NCBI GenBank assembly: GCA_018266215.1
Contig: JAFEAV010000002.1
Location: forward strand, 124,001-188,000
Length of the DNA stretch: 64,000 nt
Source: Cyanobacteria bacterium SZAS LIN-3
GTDB lineage: Bacteria > Cyanobacteriota > Vampirovibrionia > Obscuribacterales > Obscuribacteraceae
Direction: 5' to 3'
In this document: one piece after another, positions 8,884 through 17,654 of the stretch
How positions within the stretch are numbered: position 1 is the stretch's first letter
Layout: every line of letters starts with the position of its first letter
Position numbers and translations under genes: made by a program
Notes under the pieces: generated by a model
What the model saw: the letters and a program-made list of their open reading frames with translations, nothing else
Databases searched by the model: none
Told to the model about the DNA's origin: nothing

Positions 8884-10473
8884 TTAGATGTGCTCAAAGG
8901 TCAGTCCCGAGCCCTGGGGCACGGCTTTTTTGGCGGCTCGGCCGGCGACCTGGGCCAGATGCTTGGGATGCATACCTTTGCTCATGCTGCCCGGACGCAG
9001 GATGCCGATATTTTTGTCCTCGGTCAGTACGTCACCGGGCTTGATGTCCACCAGCGCTTGCAGTGAACGTTTGGCAAATAAAAACAGCTCCTGTTCTTCC
9101 TGGGCTACCTGCTTGAAGCCGTCGCCGAGCGCTTCCTCGGCCTGGCGTACAGCCTGGACCATGGCTTTCAGCTGGTCCGGTTCAATGGCGTATTTGTGAT
9201 CCGGGCCGGGCAAATTATTGTCCAGGGTGAAGTGTTTTTCCAGGGCGCAGGCGCCCAGAGCGACGGCCATGATTGGCGCGGCGGTGGGGTCCTTGCTGTG
9301 GTCGGAGAGGCCCACCAGGCAGCCGTAGCGCGAGCGCAGGGTGGGGATGGTGCGCAAATTGAGCGCGCTTCTGGGGGCGGGATAAGCGGCCGTGCATTGC
9401 ATGAGAATGAGCGGGGCCTGGGACAGGGTACGGAAGTGTTCCACCGACCAGTCGATTTCATCGATGGGGCTGGCACCGGTGGACATCATCAAAGGCTTGC
9501 CTGTGGCGGCGGCCGCTTCCAGAAGACGCAGATGCGAATTTTCATAGGAGGCGATTTTGTGGATGCCCACATGGGCGTCGATGGCGTTCAAATCATCGAC
9601 TGAAAAGGCCGTGGTCAAAAAGGTGATGTCGGCTTTCTTGGCGTATTCGGCCAGTTCGACTACCATTTCATAGGGCATCTCCAGCTCGCGCAGCAGGTCG
9701 AAGACATTGCGCACTTCGCCGGATTGTCTGAGATAATCGCTGTCGCCGGCATTGGATACATAGGTGGATTTGGCCTTGAATGTCTGGAATTTGACGGCGT
9801 CGGCTCCGGATTCTTTGGCAATGTCAATCAATTTGCGGGCCATGGCGTCGTTTTCGGCGCTGTTGCCGACTTTCCAGTTGGAGCCCGCCTCGGCCACGAT
9901 GAAGCAGGGGTAGCCCTCGCCTATCGGACGGTTGGTGCCGGGCAGGTAGAAGCTGCCTGTAAGGTTGACGGTCAGGCGGTCGACAACTACCTCTTCACCG
10001 CTGGATAGCTTGCGTTTATACTGATCATGGACCTGGAAACCAGCCTTGGTGAAGGCTTTGACCGAGGCCTTATTTGTCGCCTGAATCTCAGCCAGGAGCA
10101 GTTGCACGCCGGCCGCCCGGGCCAGGGGTTGCACCGCCTTCAGTATCATCGTCCCCAGTCCCTGCGAACGCTTGCCGGGGGCTAAATTGATCGATATGGC
10201 GGCGGTTTGCAGCCCGCTCACGGCCGCTACGCGCTGGATGCCTACAATTGCCACCCGTTCGCCCTGCACCCGGACAAAATAGCCGGGCAGCTGGCTCTCG
10301 CTGAAATAACCGGTGGAATATTCGTACCAGAATTCTGGCCAGGTCTTTTCTCCCTGGTTGAATGAATTTCTGCGTGTCTCCTCATCATTGCGCCATTCCA
10401 TCACCTGTCTGGCCGCTTCTTCGGTGCGGGGCAGCAGTTCAAAACTGAGCTCGGTTGCTGTGGTCTCGGTCAT
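8884..10473 (-). CDS. pseI: PseH-PseI fusion: N-acetyltransferase plus pseudaminic acid synthase
   Basis: One 529-residue polypeptide carries two enzymes. Residues 1-172 form a GNAT domain (WRND at 27-30, acetyl-CoA loop GKRSQGLG at 100-107, N134 and AFTKAGF), matching PseH, which acetylates the 4-amino group of the PseC product. Residues 176-529 form a NeuB/PseI synthase: FIVAEAGSNW (191-200), DAVKFQTFKA, the MSTGAS and GLSDHS motifs, LEKHFTLD, and a C-terminal SAF domain. PseI condenses the PseG product with phosphoenolpyruvate. The ATG overlaps the stop of the upstream SGNH gene as ATGA, implying translational coupling. PseI rather than LegI or NeuB is favoured by the complete pse gene set, not by a residue I can name. 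Confidence 0.88.
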   Translation of the reverse strand: MTETTATELSFELLPRTEEAARQVMEWRNDEETRRNSFNQGEKTWPEFWYEYSTGYFSESQLPGYFVRVQGERVAIVGIQRVAAVSGLQTAAISINLAPGKRSQGLGTMILKAVQPLARAAGVQLLLAEIQATNKASVKAFTKAGFQVHDQYKRKLSSGEEVVVDRLTVNLTGSFYLPGTNRPIGEGYPCFIVAEAGSNWKVGNSAENDAMARKLIDIAKESGADAVKFQTFKAKSTYVSNAGDSDYLRQSGEVRNVFDLLRELEMPYEMVVELAEYAKKADITFLTTAFSVDDLNAIDAHVGIHKIASYENSHLRLLEAAAATGKPLMMSTGASPIDEIDWSVEHFRTLSQAPLILMQCTAAYPAPRSALNLRTIPTLRSRYGCLVGLSDHSKDPTAAPIMAVALGACALEKHFTLDNNLPGPDHKYAIEPDQLKAMVQAVRQAEEALGDGFKQVAQEEQELFLFAKRSLQALVDIKPGDVLTEDKNIGILRPGSMSKGMHPKHLAQVAGRAAKKAVPQGSGLTFEHI

Positions 10474-11714
10474 GGATGGTCCTTTTTAGGTTTTGCAGAT
10501 GCGGTAGTAGTTATCGGTGATTGGGGGGAGGTGAGAAAGTCGCTCAGCCTGGCTGCAACCCACTGGTGCAGCGGCCGGGTGAAGTGACCGCCGGAGCTGA
10601 AATTAGTGCCGTCGTCCCTGGTGCCTGCCCAGGCGCGGTAAGCGCGATCGAGGTTGAGCACGGGGACGTGCAGGTTGGCGGCGGTCTTTTCTAAGAGTGT
10701 GGTTTCGGTCTCATTGTCGGTCAGCTCATGCATGCCCGGCCGCACCATCGGTGTGCGCAAAAACATAAAACTGGTGCCTTCGGCGGCACATTCTTTCTGG
10801 AAGCAGGACAGTTGTCTGTCCATCATGTACCAGTAGCATTTTGCATAGTTGGAGCGGGTTTGATCCGTGGGCAGGGAGAAGGACGGGCCCGATTTTTTTG
10901 ATCCTGTCAGGGCCTGCGCTTTTGCCTGGGTTTCGCTCTGGAAAGTCAGTGCTTCCTGCCACATATGACTGAGCACGCCCCAGATGCGGCTATTGGCCCG
11001 CAGCCACTGGGTAGCCAGAAGTCTCCGCCCTTCCTTGCCGGCAAAAAACTGACGCACGCAGGTATTGTCGTAGACCACATCGTTATTGGGTCCGGGGAAA
11101 AGCACCGGGCGCACAAAAAGCAGAGATTGGGTCTCCATGGGCAGCAATTTGCCTATTTCTTCCACCCTGAAAACCTGGATAACCATATCCGGTTTGAATT
11201 GTTTGGCCAGGGTTTGATAACGCAAATAATCCTGCGCCACCGAATAATTGGAGACGCCAAAGTTGAGCACCTGCACTTCCCGGCCCAGTTTGGCACTGAG
11301 ATCCCGGGCCAGGAGGCTGGGATAGTTGGCCTCACGGGGCACCTGCAGAGCTTCCACATAGGAGTCGCCGAAGACTGCAATGCGGTAAACTCCGGCCGGC
11401 TTGGCCACCGTTATTTCGTCGTTTTGCATGCCGAAGCTGTTCAGCTTGAAACAACCGAAGCCCTCATTGCGCTGGGTGATGCGCTTATTGGGGAAGATTT
11501 TGTAGCCGACTTTGATATCGGGCATGACATGTTCGCCGTCACCGACCGCCGCCAGATAGAAAAATCCTTCCAGGGCCAGAAGGCAGAAGGCGAGATAGGC
11601 TAGGGCCTGAACAAGAGCCGCCAGTGCGCGTTTGCCCCGCCGCTGAGCGGAAGCCTCCGGGGCCGGGGCTGGGCTCTGTCTGTCCTTTTCATTTTCCAGC
11701 GTAGTGGCCGGCAT
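10470..11714 (-). CDS. Membrane-anchored SGNH protein, family A copy 1
   Basis: This 414-residue protein has a disordered cytoplasmic N-terminus, one membrane helix (about 30-55) and an SGNH/GDSL-type domain outside the membrane. Block I is AVFGDSYVEA (Ser118). NFGVSNYSVAQDY gives the Asn/Gly blocks, and block V is SSGGHF near the C-terminus. The usual catalytic Asp three residues before the His is Ser here. Such proteins partner MBOAT acyltransferases in O-acetylation of alginate, peptidoglycan or exopolysaccharides (AlgX/AlgJ/PatB roles). The MBOAT gene lies immediately upstream (10-bp gap) and pseHI follows with an ATGA overlap. Acyl transfer onto the pseudaminic acid glycan is inferred. 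Confidence 0.75.
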   Translation of the reverse strand: MPATTLENEKDRQSPAPAPEASAQRRGKRALAALVQALAYLAFCLLALEGFFYLAAVGDGEHVMPDIKVGYKIFPNKRITQRNEGFGCFKLNSFGMQNDEITVAKPAGVYRIAVFGDSYVEALQVPREANYPSLLARDLSAKLGREVQVLNFGVSNYSVAQDYLRYQTLAKQFKPDMVIQVFRVEEIGKLLPMETQSLLFVRPVLFPGPNNDVVYDNTCVRQFFAGKEGRRLLATQWLRANSRIWGVLSHMWQEALTFQSETQAKAQALTGSKKSGPSFSLPTDQTRSNYAKCYWYMMDRQLSCFQKECAAEGTSFMFLRTPMVRPGMHELTDNETETTLLEKTAANLHVPVLNLDRAYRAWAGTRDDGTNFSSGGHFTRPLHQWVAARLSDFLTSPQSPITTTASAKPKKDHP

Positions 11715-11724
11715 TGTTTTCGAC

Positions 11725-13221
11725 CTAAAATGCGAAGTAAATGAAGGGCGATGCCGTTGCCGGTGCCAGGCCTACGGCCATGACGAAGATTGCTACATAG
11801 ATAACGACTCGAGCGGGAAGCATGGGCTTGAGCAGTCTTGCCACCGCTGTCGGTATCGCACTGCCGATTGCCGCGGCGTTGTCGGCGATGATCCTGTAAA
11901 CGGCATAGACACCAAGAGCGGCAAATACAGGGTGCTTCTCGATTGTTTCCACCAGTACCGTTGAGCTTACCGCCGGCGAACACATGCCGTGCAGGACAGC
12001 CAGGGCGTCGGCCATTGTCTCGGCCCGGAAAAATACCCAGCCGACCAGGACAAAGGCGAAGGTGCCGAGCATGGAAATGACCGTGCCCACCTGGCTCTTA
12101 TGGAAGGCTTTGAGCTGACCGGCCAGGCCGCCATCTCTGTTTATGAGGGCGTCATAGCTGTGGTTGATGATCAGACCAAGTCCGTGGATGGCGCCCCAGA
12201 CGACGAAGTGCCAGGAGGCACCGTGCCAGAGACCGCCCAGGAGCATGGTCGTGAGCAAATTGAAATGACGACGGCTGGTGCTGCATTTGCTGCCGCCCAG
12301 GGGAATGTAGAGATAGTCGCGCAGCCAGCTGGAAAGAGATATGTGCCAGCGCTTCCAGAAGTCGGTCAGGCTTTTTGCCAGGTAGGGCCAGTTGAAATTG
12401 TCCGGCAGATCGAAGCCCATCAAGAGTGCCGAGCCGCGGCCCATATCGGTGTAGCCGGAGAAATCGCAATAGATCTGGATGGCGAAGGCAAGAGAGGCAA
12501 TCCAGGCTTCGGCGCCACCAAGTGCGGTGGCATGGGCAAAGCCCTGCGTCACTATCGGTGAGAGGTTGTCGGCCAGGGCCACTTTTTTGAAGAGTCCCTG
12601 CAAAAGGAGAGCTATGCCCTGCTCAAACTTGACCGATGAAAATACGCGCGGCACTTCCAGTTGTTTGATGAAGTCCTGGTAGCGCTTGATCGGGCCGGCA
12701 ATCTGCGAAGGGAAGAATGCGGCGAAGAGTGAGAAATTGACGAAGTTGTTGATGGGCTTGCTGCCCTTGTAGATGTCGGTTATGTAGTGGATGAATTCAA
12801 AAACGAAGAATGAAATACCCAGGGGCAAAAGCACATGCTGCAAGGGAAAGCTGAGGGCGCCGGGGGTGAAGGCCAGGAAAGGGGCGACGCCGGCGACGAC
12901 GCTGTTCCAGGAGGAGATGGCGAAGTCGGTGTATTTGAAATAACTGAGGGTGGCCAGATTGAGAACGATGCCGGCCACGAGAACGGCTTTGGCCCGGGCT
13001 CTGGAGTCGCCCTTTTGCAAATTGGCGTAAATGGCGCGACCGAGGAAATAATTTGCCACCGTCAGCGTGAAGAGCAGCACGCCATAGATGGGAATCCAGC
13101 TCATGTAGAAGTAGAAGCTGCCCACCAGAAGCAGGGTGCTTCTGAAGCGATGCGGCAAAAGCCAGAAAGCCAGGCAGGCAATCGGCAGAAAGAGCAGATA
13201 TGGAAGGCTACTAAATAGCAC
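11725..13221 (-). CDS. MBOAT-family O-acyltransferase (AlgI/PatA-like)
   Basis: This 498-residue polytopic membrane protein has about 11-12 hydrophobic helices. The N-terminus MLFSSLPYLLFLP is typical of AlgI/PatA proteins, and the MBOAT signature FWKRWHISLSSWLRDYLYIP includes His293. The invariant catalytic His is in GLWHGASWH (H333). Family members move acetyl groups across the membrane to an SGNH partner or directly to a glycan. The start is GTG, supported by GGAG seven bases upstream. It is flanked by three SGNH genes (copy 1 downstream, copies 2 and 3 upstream), all on the same strand inside the pse gene run. The acetyl acceptor is probably the glycan built by this locus. Confidence 0.9.
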   Translation of the reverse strand: MLFSSLPYLLFLPIACLAFWLLPHRFRSTLLLVGSFYFYMSWIPIYGVLLFTLTVANYFLGRAIYANLQKGDSRARAKAVLVAGIVLNLATLSYFKYTDFAISSWNSVVAGVAPFLAFTPGALSFPLQHVLLPLGISFFVFEFIHYITDIYKGSKPINNFVNFSLFAAFFPSQIAGPIKRYQDFIKQLEVPRVFSSVKFEQGIALLLQGLFKKVALADNLSPIVTQGFAHATALGGAEAWIASLAFAIQIYCDFSGYTDMGRGSALLMGFDLPDNFNWPYLAKSLTDFWKRWHISLSSWLRDYLYIPLGGSKCSTSRRHFNLLTTMLLGGLWHGASWHFVVWGAIHGLGLIINHSYDALINRDGGLAGQLKAFHKSQVGTVISMLGTFAFVLVGWVFFRAETMADALAVLHGMCSPAVSSTVLVETIEKHPVFAALGVYAVYRIIADNAAAIGSAIPTAVARLLKPMLPARVVIYVAIFVMAVGLAPATASPFIYFAF

Positions 13222-13289
13222 AGGCTAGCTCCATTCTATGAGTGTAGTGATATTAACACTGGGGATTCCGGGGTTACCTTGACAAACGC

Positions 13290-14474
13290 TCATTTGCTTA
13301 CCAGTAGGTCGGGATGTTGACTTATGAGAAAGTCGGCCAGCTCGCCTTCCACCCATTCGTGCATGGGGGCGGTGAAGTGGCCGTGGTCATAGAAATGACC
13401 GGCACCGTCGGCGGCGGTGAAGGTCTTTCTGTATTTGCGATCCAGCTCCAGCACTTTGATGCCGAGGCGGTCGGAGGTTTCTTGCAGCAGGTCGGTTTCG
13501 GTTTGATTGACCGATCCCGACGGGGTGCGAATAATCATCATGCGGGCGCCGTCAGCCCGGCAGGCGGCTTGGAAATTGCTCAGCTGGGCGTCCATCAAAG
13601 GCCAGTAACATTTTGTGTAATTGGCCCGGGCCTGCTGGATTGCCTGGTCCCCGGGGGTGAAAGCGACGCTGGCCGGGGCTGCCGGGTCGGCCGGTTTGGG
13701 GCCTTCGGCCTTCTTGCCCGCCGCCATCACAGTCTGTGCCATACCGCCCACAACACCCCAGATATTGCTGTGGCGCCGCAGCCAGTAGGTGTTGACTATG
13801 CGCTTGCCTTCTGAGCAATTGAAGAAATTGCGCACGCAGGTGTTGTCGTAAACCAGGCTGTGACCGTCGCCTTTGGGGAAAAACACCGGACGCACCGACA
13901 TCAGTTTGTTGGTTGGTTCGGGCAGCAGTTTAGCCACTTCTTCCACCCGGAAGCCCAGGATAACAAGGTCGGGAGAAAATTTGCGGGCCAGGTTCTGGTA
14001 GCGCAAATAGTCCTGGGCAATTGAATAGTTGGCCACGCCAAAATTGAGTACCTGCACCGGGCGACCCAGTTTTTTGCTCAGGTCCCGGGCCAGCAACGAG
14101 CAGTAATTTTTTTTGCGATCGACTTGAATCGACTCCACATACGAATCACCAAGAACCGCTATGCGCAGGGTTCCCGCTGGTTTGGCCAGAGGCACTTCGT
14201 CATTTTGCATGCCGAAGCTGTTGAAGGTAAAGCGCCCGAAACCTTCGCGTCTCTGGGTGATTTCCTTGCCTTCCATGGGCTTGTAGCCAACCAGCATGTC
14301 GGGCTTGATGTATTCGGTATTGCCCACCTGGGCGATGTAGAAGACCCCTTCCAGGGCGGCCAGGGAGACAATCAAATAGAGCAGGGCCTGGGGCCATTGC
14401 AGCCATCTGCGACCCGTTTTCACAGTTTCTTTTGCGAGCGCGCTTGTTGTTTCGGGGGCGGTCAGTGTTTTCAT
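13290..14474 (-). CDS. Membrane-anchored SGNH protein, family A copy 2
   Basis: The protein is 394 residues from the ATG at 14474, which overlaps the stop of copy 3 as ATGA. An upstream in-frame start at 14549 would overlap copy 3 by 79 bp and is less likely. It has one N-terminal membrane helix (about 28-50) and an SGNH domain with block I AVLGDSYVES (Ser111), the shared NSFGMQNDE motif, NFGVANYSIAQDY, and block V FYDHGHF. Unlike copies 1 and 3 it keeps an Asp three residues before the catalytic His, so it has a complete triad. It lies 68 bp upstream of the MBOAT gene and is its most likely active partner. Confidence 0.78.
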   Translation of the reverse strand: MKTLTAPETTSALAKETVKTGRRWLQWPQALLYLIVSLAALEGVFYIAQVGNTEYIKPDMLVGYKPMEGKEITQRREGFGRFTFNSFGMQNDEVPLAKPAGTLRIAVLGDSYVESIQVDRKKNYCSLLARDLSKKLGRPVQVLNFGVANYSIAQDYLRYQNLARKFSPDLVILGFRVEEVAKLLPEPTNKLMSVRPVFFPKGDGHSLVYDNTCVRNFFNCSEGKRIVNTYWLRRHSNIWGVVGGMAQTVMAAGKKAEGPKPADPAAPASVAFTPGDQAIQQARANYTKCYWPLMDAQLSNFQAACRADGARMMIIRTPSGSVNQTETDLLQETSDRLGIKVLELDRKYRKTFTAADGAGHFYDHGHFTAPMHEWVEGELADFLISQHPDLLVSK

Positions 14475-15700
14475 TGGCTCACCGCCCGGTTTTGTAAGAG
14501 ACTGTCCTGGTTGCGGGCCAGATAGTCGGCCAGATGTTCGCCTATCCATTTGTGGGTGGCACGGTTAAAATGTCCGCCGCTGAGGAAATGACTGCCGTCA
14601 TTCTTGAGGCCGAATTCCAGTTTGAATGGTGTGTCTAGATTGAGTATGGGGGCGCCTATGCGTGAGGCCGTGGCATTGAGCAGATTGGTTTCGGTGGGGT
14701 TTGTTCTCAGCTGATCAAGCTCGGCTTTGATCATGGGAGTGCGCAGGATCATAAAGGCTGTGCCGTTGGCGGCGCATTCCTGGCGGAAGCTCTCCAGTTG
14801 TTTGTCCATCATGTACCAGTAGCAGCTCAGATATCTGTCTTTGTTGGAAGCCGTTTGCTGGCCGGCACCGCCGGTGGTGCTGGGGGCGGGGCTTGTTGCG
14901 GCCGGTGCTTTCTTGAGTGTCAGAGACTTTTTCAATGTCTGGATATTCTGGCTGAGCACACCGGCTACGTTCCAGAGACGGCTGTTACAGCGCAGCCACT
15001 GGTTTTTGACCATGTTCTTACCGCTGGAAGAATTGTAAAAGGACCTGACATTAGTATCGTCATAAACGAGCTCCCCATGCGGTCCGACGAAAAACACCGG
15101 GCGCACCAGGGAGAGATAGGAGCTGGCCTGGGGCAGCAGCTTATCGCTCTCCTCCACGCGGAAAACCTGTATCGCCAGATCCGGCTGGAAGCGCTTGGCC
15201 AGCGTTCTGTAGCGCAGATAGTCCTGGGCTACCGAGAAGTTGGAGACGCCAAAATTAAGGACCTGCACCTGTTTGTGCAGCCTTTGACCGAGCTCCCGCG
15301 CCAGGGTCTGCAAAAAGTTTTTGTCGCGGGCGACGTGCAGCGACTCCACATAAGAGTCACCAAAGACGGCTATGCGCAGGACACCCGGCGGCTTGGCGAC
15401 AGTGATTTCGTCGTTTTGCATGCCGAAACTGTTGGTGCGAAAACTGCCGAACCCTTCCACTCTCTGCGTGATTACTTTGTTGGGCATGAGGGTGAAGCCG
15501 GTCACACGGTCGGGCATCAGATATTCGGCCTCGCCCACATGGGCCAGGGCGAATACGGCCTCCAGGGCCAGGATGCAAAAAGCGAGATAAGCCGCGGCCT
15601 GGAGCCAGCTCAACGGCCAGGGCCGCACCTTGCCCGGATAGGCGGCAGGAGCGGGTGCACTTGTATTTTTGACCGCTGCTGGGGGGCTTTTGACAAGCAC
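14471..15700 (-). CDS. Membrane-anchored SGNH protein, family A copy 3
   Basis: This 409-residue paralogue of the proteins at 10470-11714 and 13290-14474 shares their order of parts: a disordered Ala/Pro-rich start, one membrane helix (about 32-54), NSFGMQNDE, GDSY (Ser116), FGVSNFSVAQDY, and LSGGHF as block V. As in copy 1, Ser replaces the usual Asp three residues before the His. An upstream NDGSH could supply an acid, but it is not in the usual position. The start is GTG with no clear ribosome binding site. It is the first of the SGNH-SGNH-MBOAT-SGNH-pseHI run and lies 117 bp downstream of pseG. Confidence 0.73.
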   Translation of the reverse strand: MLVKSPPAAVKNTSAPAPAAYPGKVRPWPLSWLQAAAYLAFCILALEAVFALAHVGEAEYLMPDRVTGFTLMPNKVITQRVEGFGSFRTNSFGMQNDEITVAKPPGVLRIAVFGDSYVESLHVARDKNFLQTLARELGQRLHKQVQVLNFGVSNFSVAQDYLRYRTLAKRFQPDLAIQVFRVEESDKLLPQASSYLSLVRPVFFVGPHGELVYDDTNVRSFYNSSSGKNMVKNQWLRCNSRLWNVAGVLSQNIQTLKKSLTLKKAPAATSPAPSTTGGAGQQTASNKDRYLSCYWYMMDKQLESFRQECAANGTAFMILRTPMIKAELDQLRTNPTETNLLNATASRIGAPILNLDTPFKLEFGLKNDGSHFLSGGHFNRATHKWIGEHLADYLARNQDSLLQNRAVSQ

Positions 15701-15817
15701 TGATTAATAACCGGCCCTTGGGACATTTGCGGGTTTCCAGGTGGCAATCGTACCAGCCGTCGGGGGCTATTACCTTTAGATTTATTTATCCATATAGGTA
15801 ATGCCGCGGCCGCCTGT

Positions 15818-16885
15818 TCAGGCGGTGAGGGCCTGCACCAGACGGCCGGCGCCCTTACCGTCGACCATAGTTGCGGCCTGGCGGGCGAGACTTTCCCTCT
15901 TGCCCTGATCCTGGATGAGATCTAGTAAATGCTGGGCGATTGTTTCGCCGCTGAGGTCTTGCTCGCCCAGGAGGCTGATCGCCTCTTGCTGCAAGCAGGC
16001 TTCCATACCCGCTTTTTGATTGTCGGCGGTGATAATCACAGCCATGGGCCGGCCCAGATAGGCCGCTTCCCAGACAGTCGTGCCGCCGGCGGTGACGACA
16101 AGGTCCGATTTGCCTATGAGTTCGGGGATATTGCCCGGATTGACCTGGATTTCAAACCGGTGCGATCCGGCCGAGTTGAATTCTTCGGCCGACCTTTGCA
16201 GGGCCTCGGCATGTTGATTGCTGGCGCCGACCAGGACCGTGATTTGCAAATTCATTGACGCCGGGGCCCTGTTCAGTGCCTCCATTACCCGACCGCTGAC
16301 GTTATCTTTGTCCCCACCGCCCATTGTCAGCAAAATATTGCGGGCCTGCGGCACACTTTCAGTCGGCGCATTGTTTTGACGATAGGTGTGAAATTCACTG
16401 CGGATGAGCGCATATTTTGTGCCCAGAAGCAGCTGCGTCTGCGGCGCTGTGTCTGGATAGAGCGTTGATCTGGCCGAGGGATTTTGATTTAAGACATAAT
16501 CGGAGCAGTAGTATTCGCAGTGGGCCAGGTCGTCTATGTAGAGCGATTTGAGCCGGGCGTCCTTGATGAAATGCTGATACTTGCCGTCGAAGTGATAGCC
16601 GTCCATAACCACGATTGTGGCCAGGCGCTCGCCGGCGGCGGCCACGGTAAAGCGCGCATCCACCGGGCTTCCCGGCTCAATTGATGGGGGCATGGGGAGA
16701 ATGCGGTGACCTTCGGCCACAAGACGTTTTTTCAGGGCATCGGGGCAGAGGGCGGTTAAAAATGAGACGCCATGACCCTGCCGCTTCAACTCCCCCGCCA
16801 GGGCCAGGCAGCGCATGATGTGCCCGGTGCCGATGGTTTCCGAGCCGTCCACGCGTATGAGAAATTGCGTCAATTTGCGGGTCAT
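15818..16885 (-). CDS. pseG: PseG: UDP-2,4-diacetamido-2,4,6-trideoxy-altrose hydrolase
   Basis: This 355-residue GT-B-fold enzyme removes UDP from the diacetamido sugar made by PseH, giving the PseI substrate. The N-terminal signature RVDGSETIGTGHIMR (11-25) contains the glycine-rich loop and His22 characteristic of PseG. Later landmarks are ILLTMGGGDKDN (nucleotide-phosphate loop), then VVTAGGTTVWEAAYLGRP, the UDP-ribose-binding motif shared with MurG. Length is usual for the family. The ATG start lies 49 bp from the start of pseF on the other strand, so the two share a short divergent promoter region. No fused acetyltransferase domain follows; PseH is fused to PseI instead. Confidence 0.92.
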   Translation of the reverse strand: MTRKLTQFLIRVDGSETIGTGHIMRCLALAGELKRQGHGVSFLTALCPDALKKRLVAEGHRILPMPPSIEPGSPVDARFTVAAAGERLATIVVMDGYHFDGKYQHFIKDARLKSLYIDDLAHCEYYCSDYVLNQNPSARSTLYPDTAPQTQLLLGTKYALIRSEFHTYRQNNAPTESVPQARNILLTMGGGDKDNVSGRVMEALNRAPASMNLQITVLVGASNQHAEALQRSAEEFNSAGSHRFEIQVNPGNIPELIGKSDLVVTAGGTTVWEAAYLGRPMAVIITADNQKAGMEACLQQEAISLLGEQDLSGETIAQHLLDLIQDQGKRESLARQAATMVDGKGAGRLVQALTA

Positions 16886-16934
16886 TTAGGCATGATACTA
16901 TACGAGCCGGTTTGCAGGAGAGCTGGGCGTACTC

Positions 16935-17630
16935 ATGCCGCATAAATGTATCGCAGTGATTCCGGCGCGGGGTGGCAGCAAGCGCATTCCCGGCAAGAAT
17001 ATCAAACCGTTTAACGGGCGCCCGATTATCGAATATTCCATTGCCTCCGCCCGTGATGCCGCCTGCTTCGATGAAGTGATGGTTTCCACCGACGATCCGG
17101 CGATATCGGCAGTGGCCGCGGCCGCCGGTGCCAGTTTGCCCTTCCTGCGCAGTGCCGCCAACAGTGACGACTTTGCCACCCTGGCCGATGTTTGTCTGGA
17201 GGTTCTGGCGGATTATTCTGCCCGCGGTCAAAATTTTGATCTGCTCTGCTGTATTTTGCCGACAGCTCCTTTTGTCACCTCCACGCGTTTGCTGCAGGGG
17301 CTTGAGCTTTTAAAAACCGCTGATTACGAGGCAGTTGTGCCGGTGGCCGCCTTCGCTTATCCGATTCAGCGCGCTCTGCAAATCGGCGACAACGACAGGC
17401 TTTCGATGGTCTGGCCCGAAAATTACAATGCGCGCTCGCAGGATCTGCCGCACCGCTATCATGATGCCGGTCAATTTTACTGGATCAAAACCGAGACTCT
17501 GCTGAGCCAGAAGCGCTTTTTTGTCGATAATGCCAGGGCCCTGGTTTTGCCTCCTAACGAGGTGCAGGATATCGACACCGCCGACGACTGGCAGCTGGCC
17601 GAGCTTAAATACAGACTGTCGCAGGGCTGA
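16935..17630 (+). CDS. pseF: PseF: pseudaminic acid cytidylyltransferase
   Basis: This 231-residue enzyme activates pseudaminic acid to the CMP form using CTP, the last cytosolic step of the pathway. The hallmark IPARGGSKRIPGKN (9-22) is the CTP-binding loop of CMP-sialic/pseudaminic acid synthetases. ISTDDP-type residues appear as VSTDDPAIS, and HRYHDAGQFYW is the PseF-typical C-terminal motif that contacts the sugar. It starts with ATG, with GGAG 14-17 bases upstream. It reads divergently from pseG and converges on a GT-C gene. NeuA or LegF are alternatives by family, but the neighbouring pseB/C/G genes favour PseF. Confidence 0.93.
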   Translation: MPHKCIAVIPARGGSKRIPGKNIKPFNGRPIIEYSIASARDAACFDEVMVSTDDPAISAVAAAAGASLPFLRSAANSDDFATLADVCLEVLADYSARGQNFDLLCCILPTAPFVTSTRLLQGLELLKTADYEAVVPVAAFAYPIQRALQIGDNDRLSMVWPENYNARSQDLPHRYHDAGQFYWIKTETLLSQKRFFVDNARALVLPPNEVQDIDTADDWQLAELKYRLSQG

Positions 17631-17654
17631 CTGTGACAATGGTTCTTGATTTGA

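Noticed and set aside
14798..15703. 301-residue open frame on the plus strand opposite SGNH copy 3
   Set aside because: Antisense shadow; no domain, and the opposite strand has SGNH motifs and operon coupling.
8884..17630. Legionaminic or sialic acid pathway
   Set aside because: PseB, PseC and PseG signatures are all present and no NeuC/LegG-type hydrolysing epimerase was seen, so the pseudaminic route fits better.
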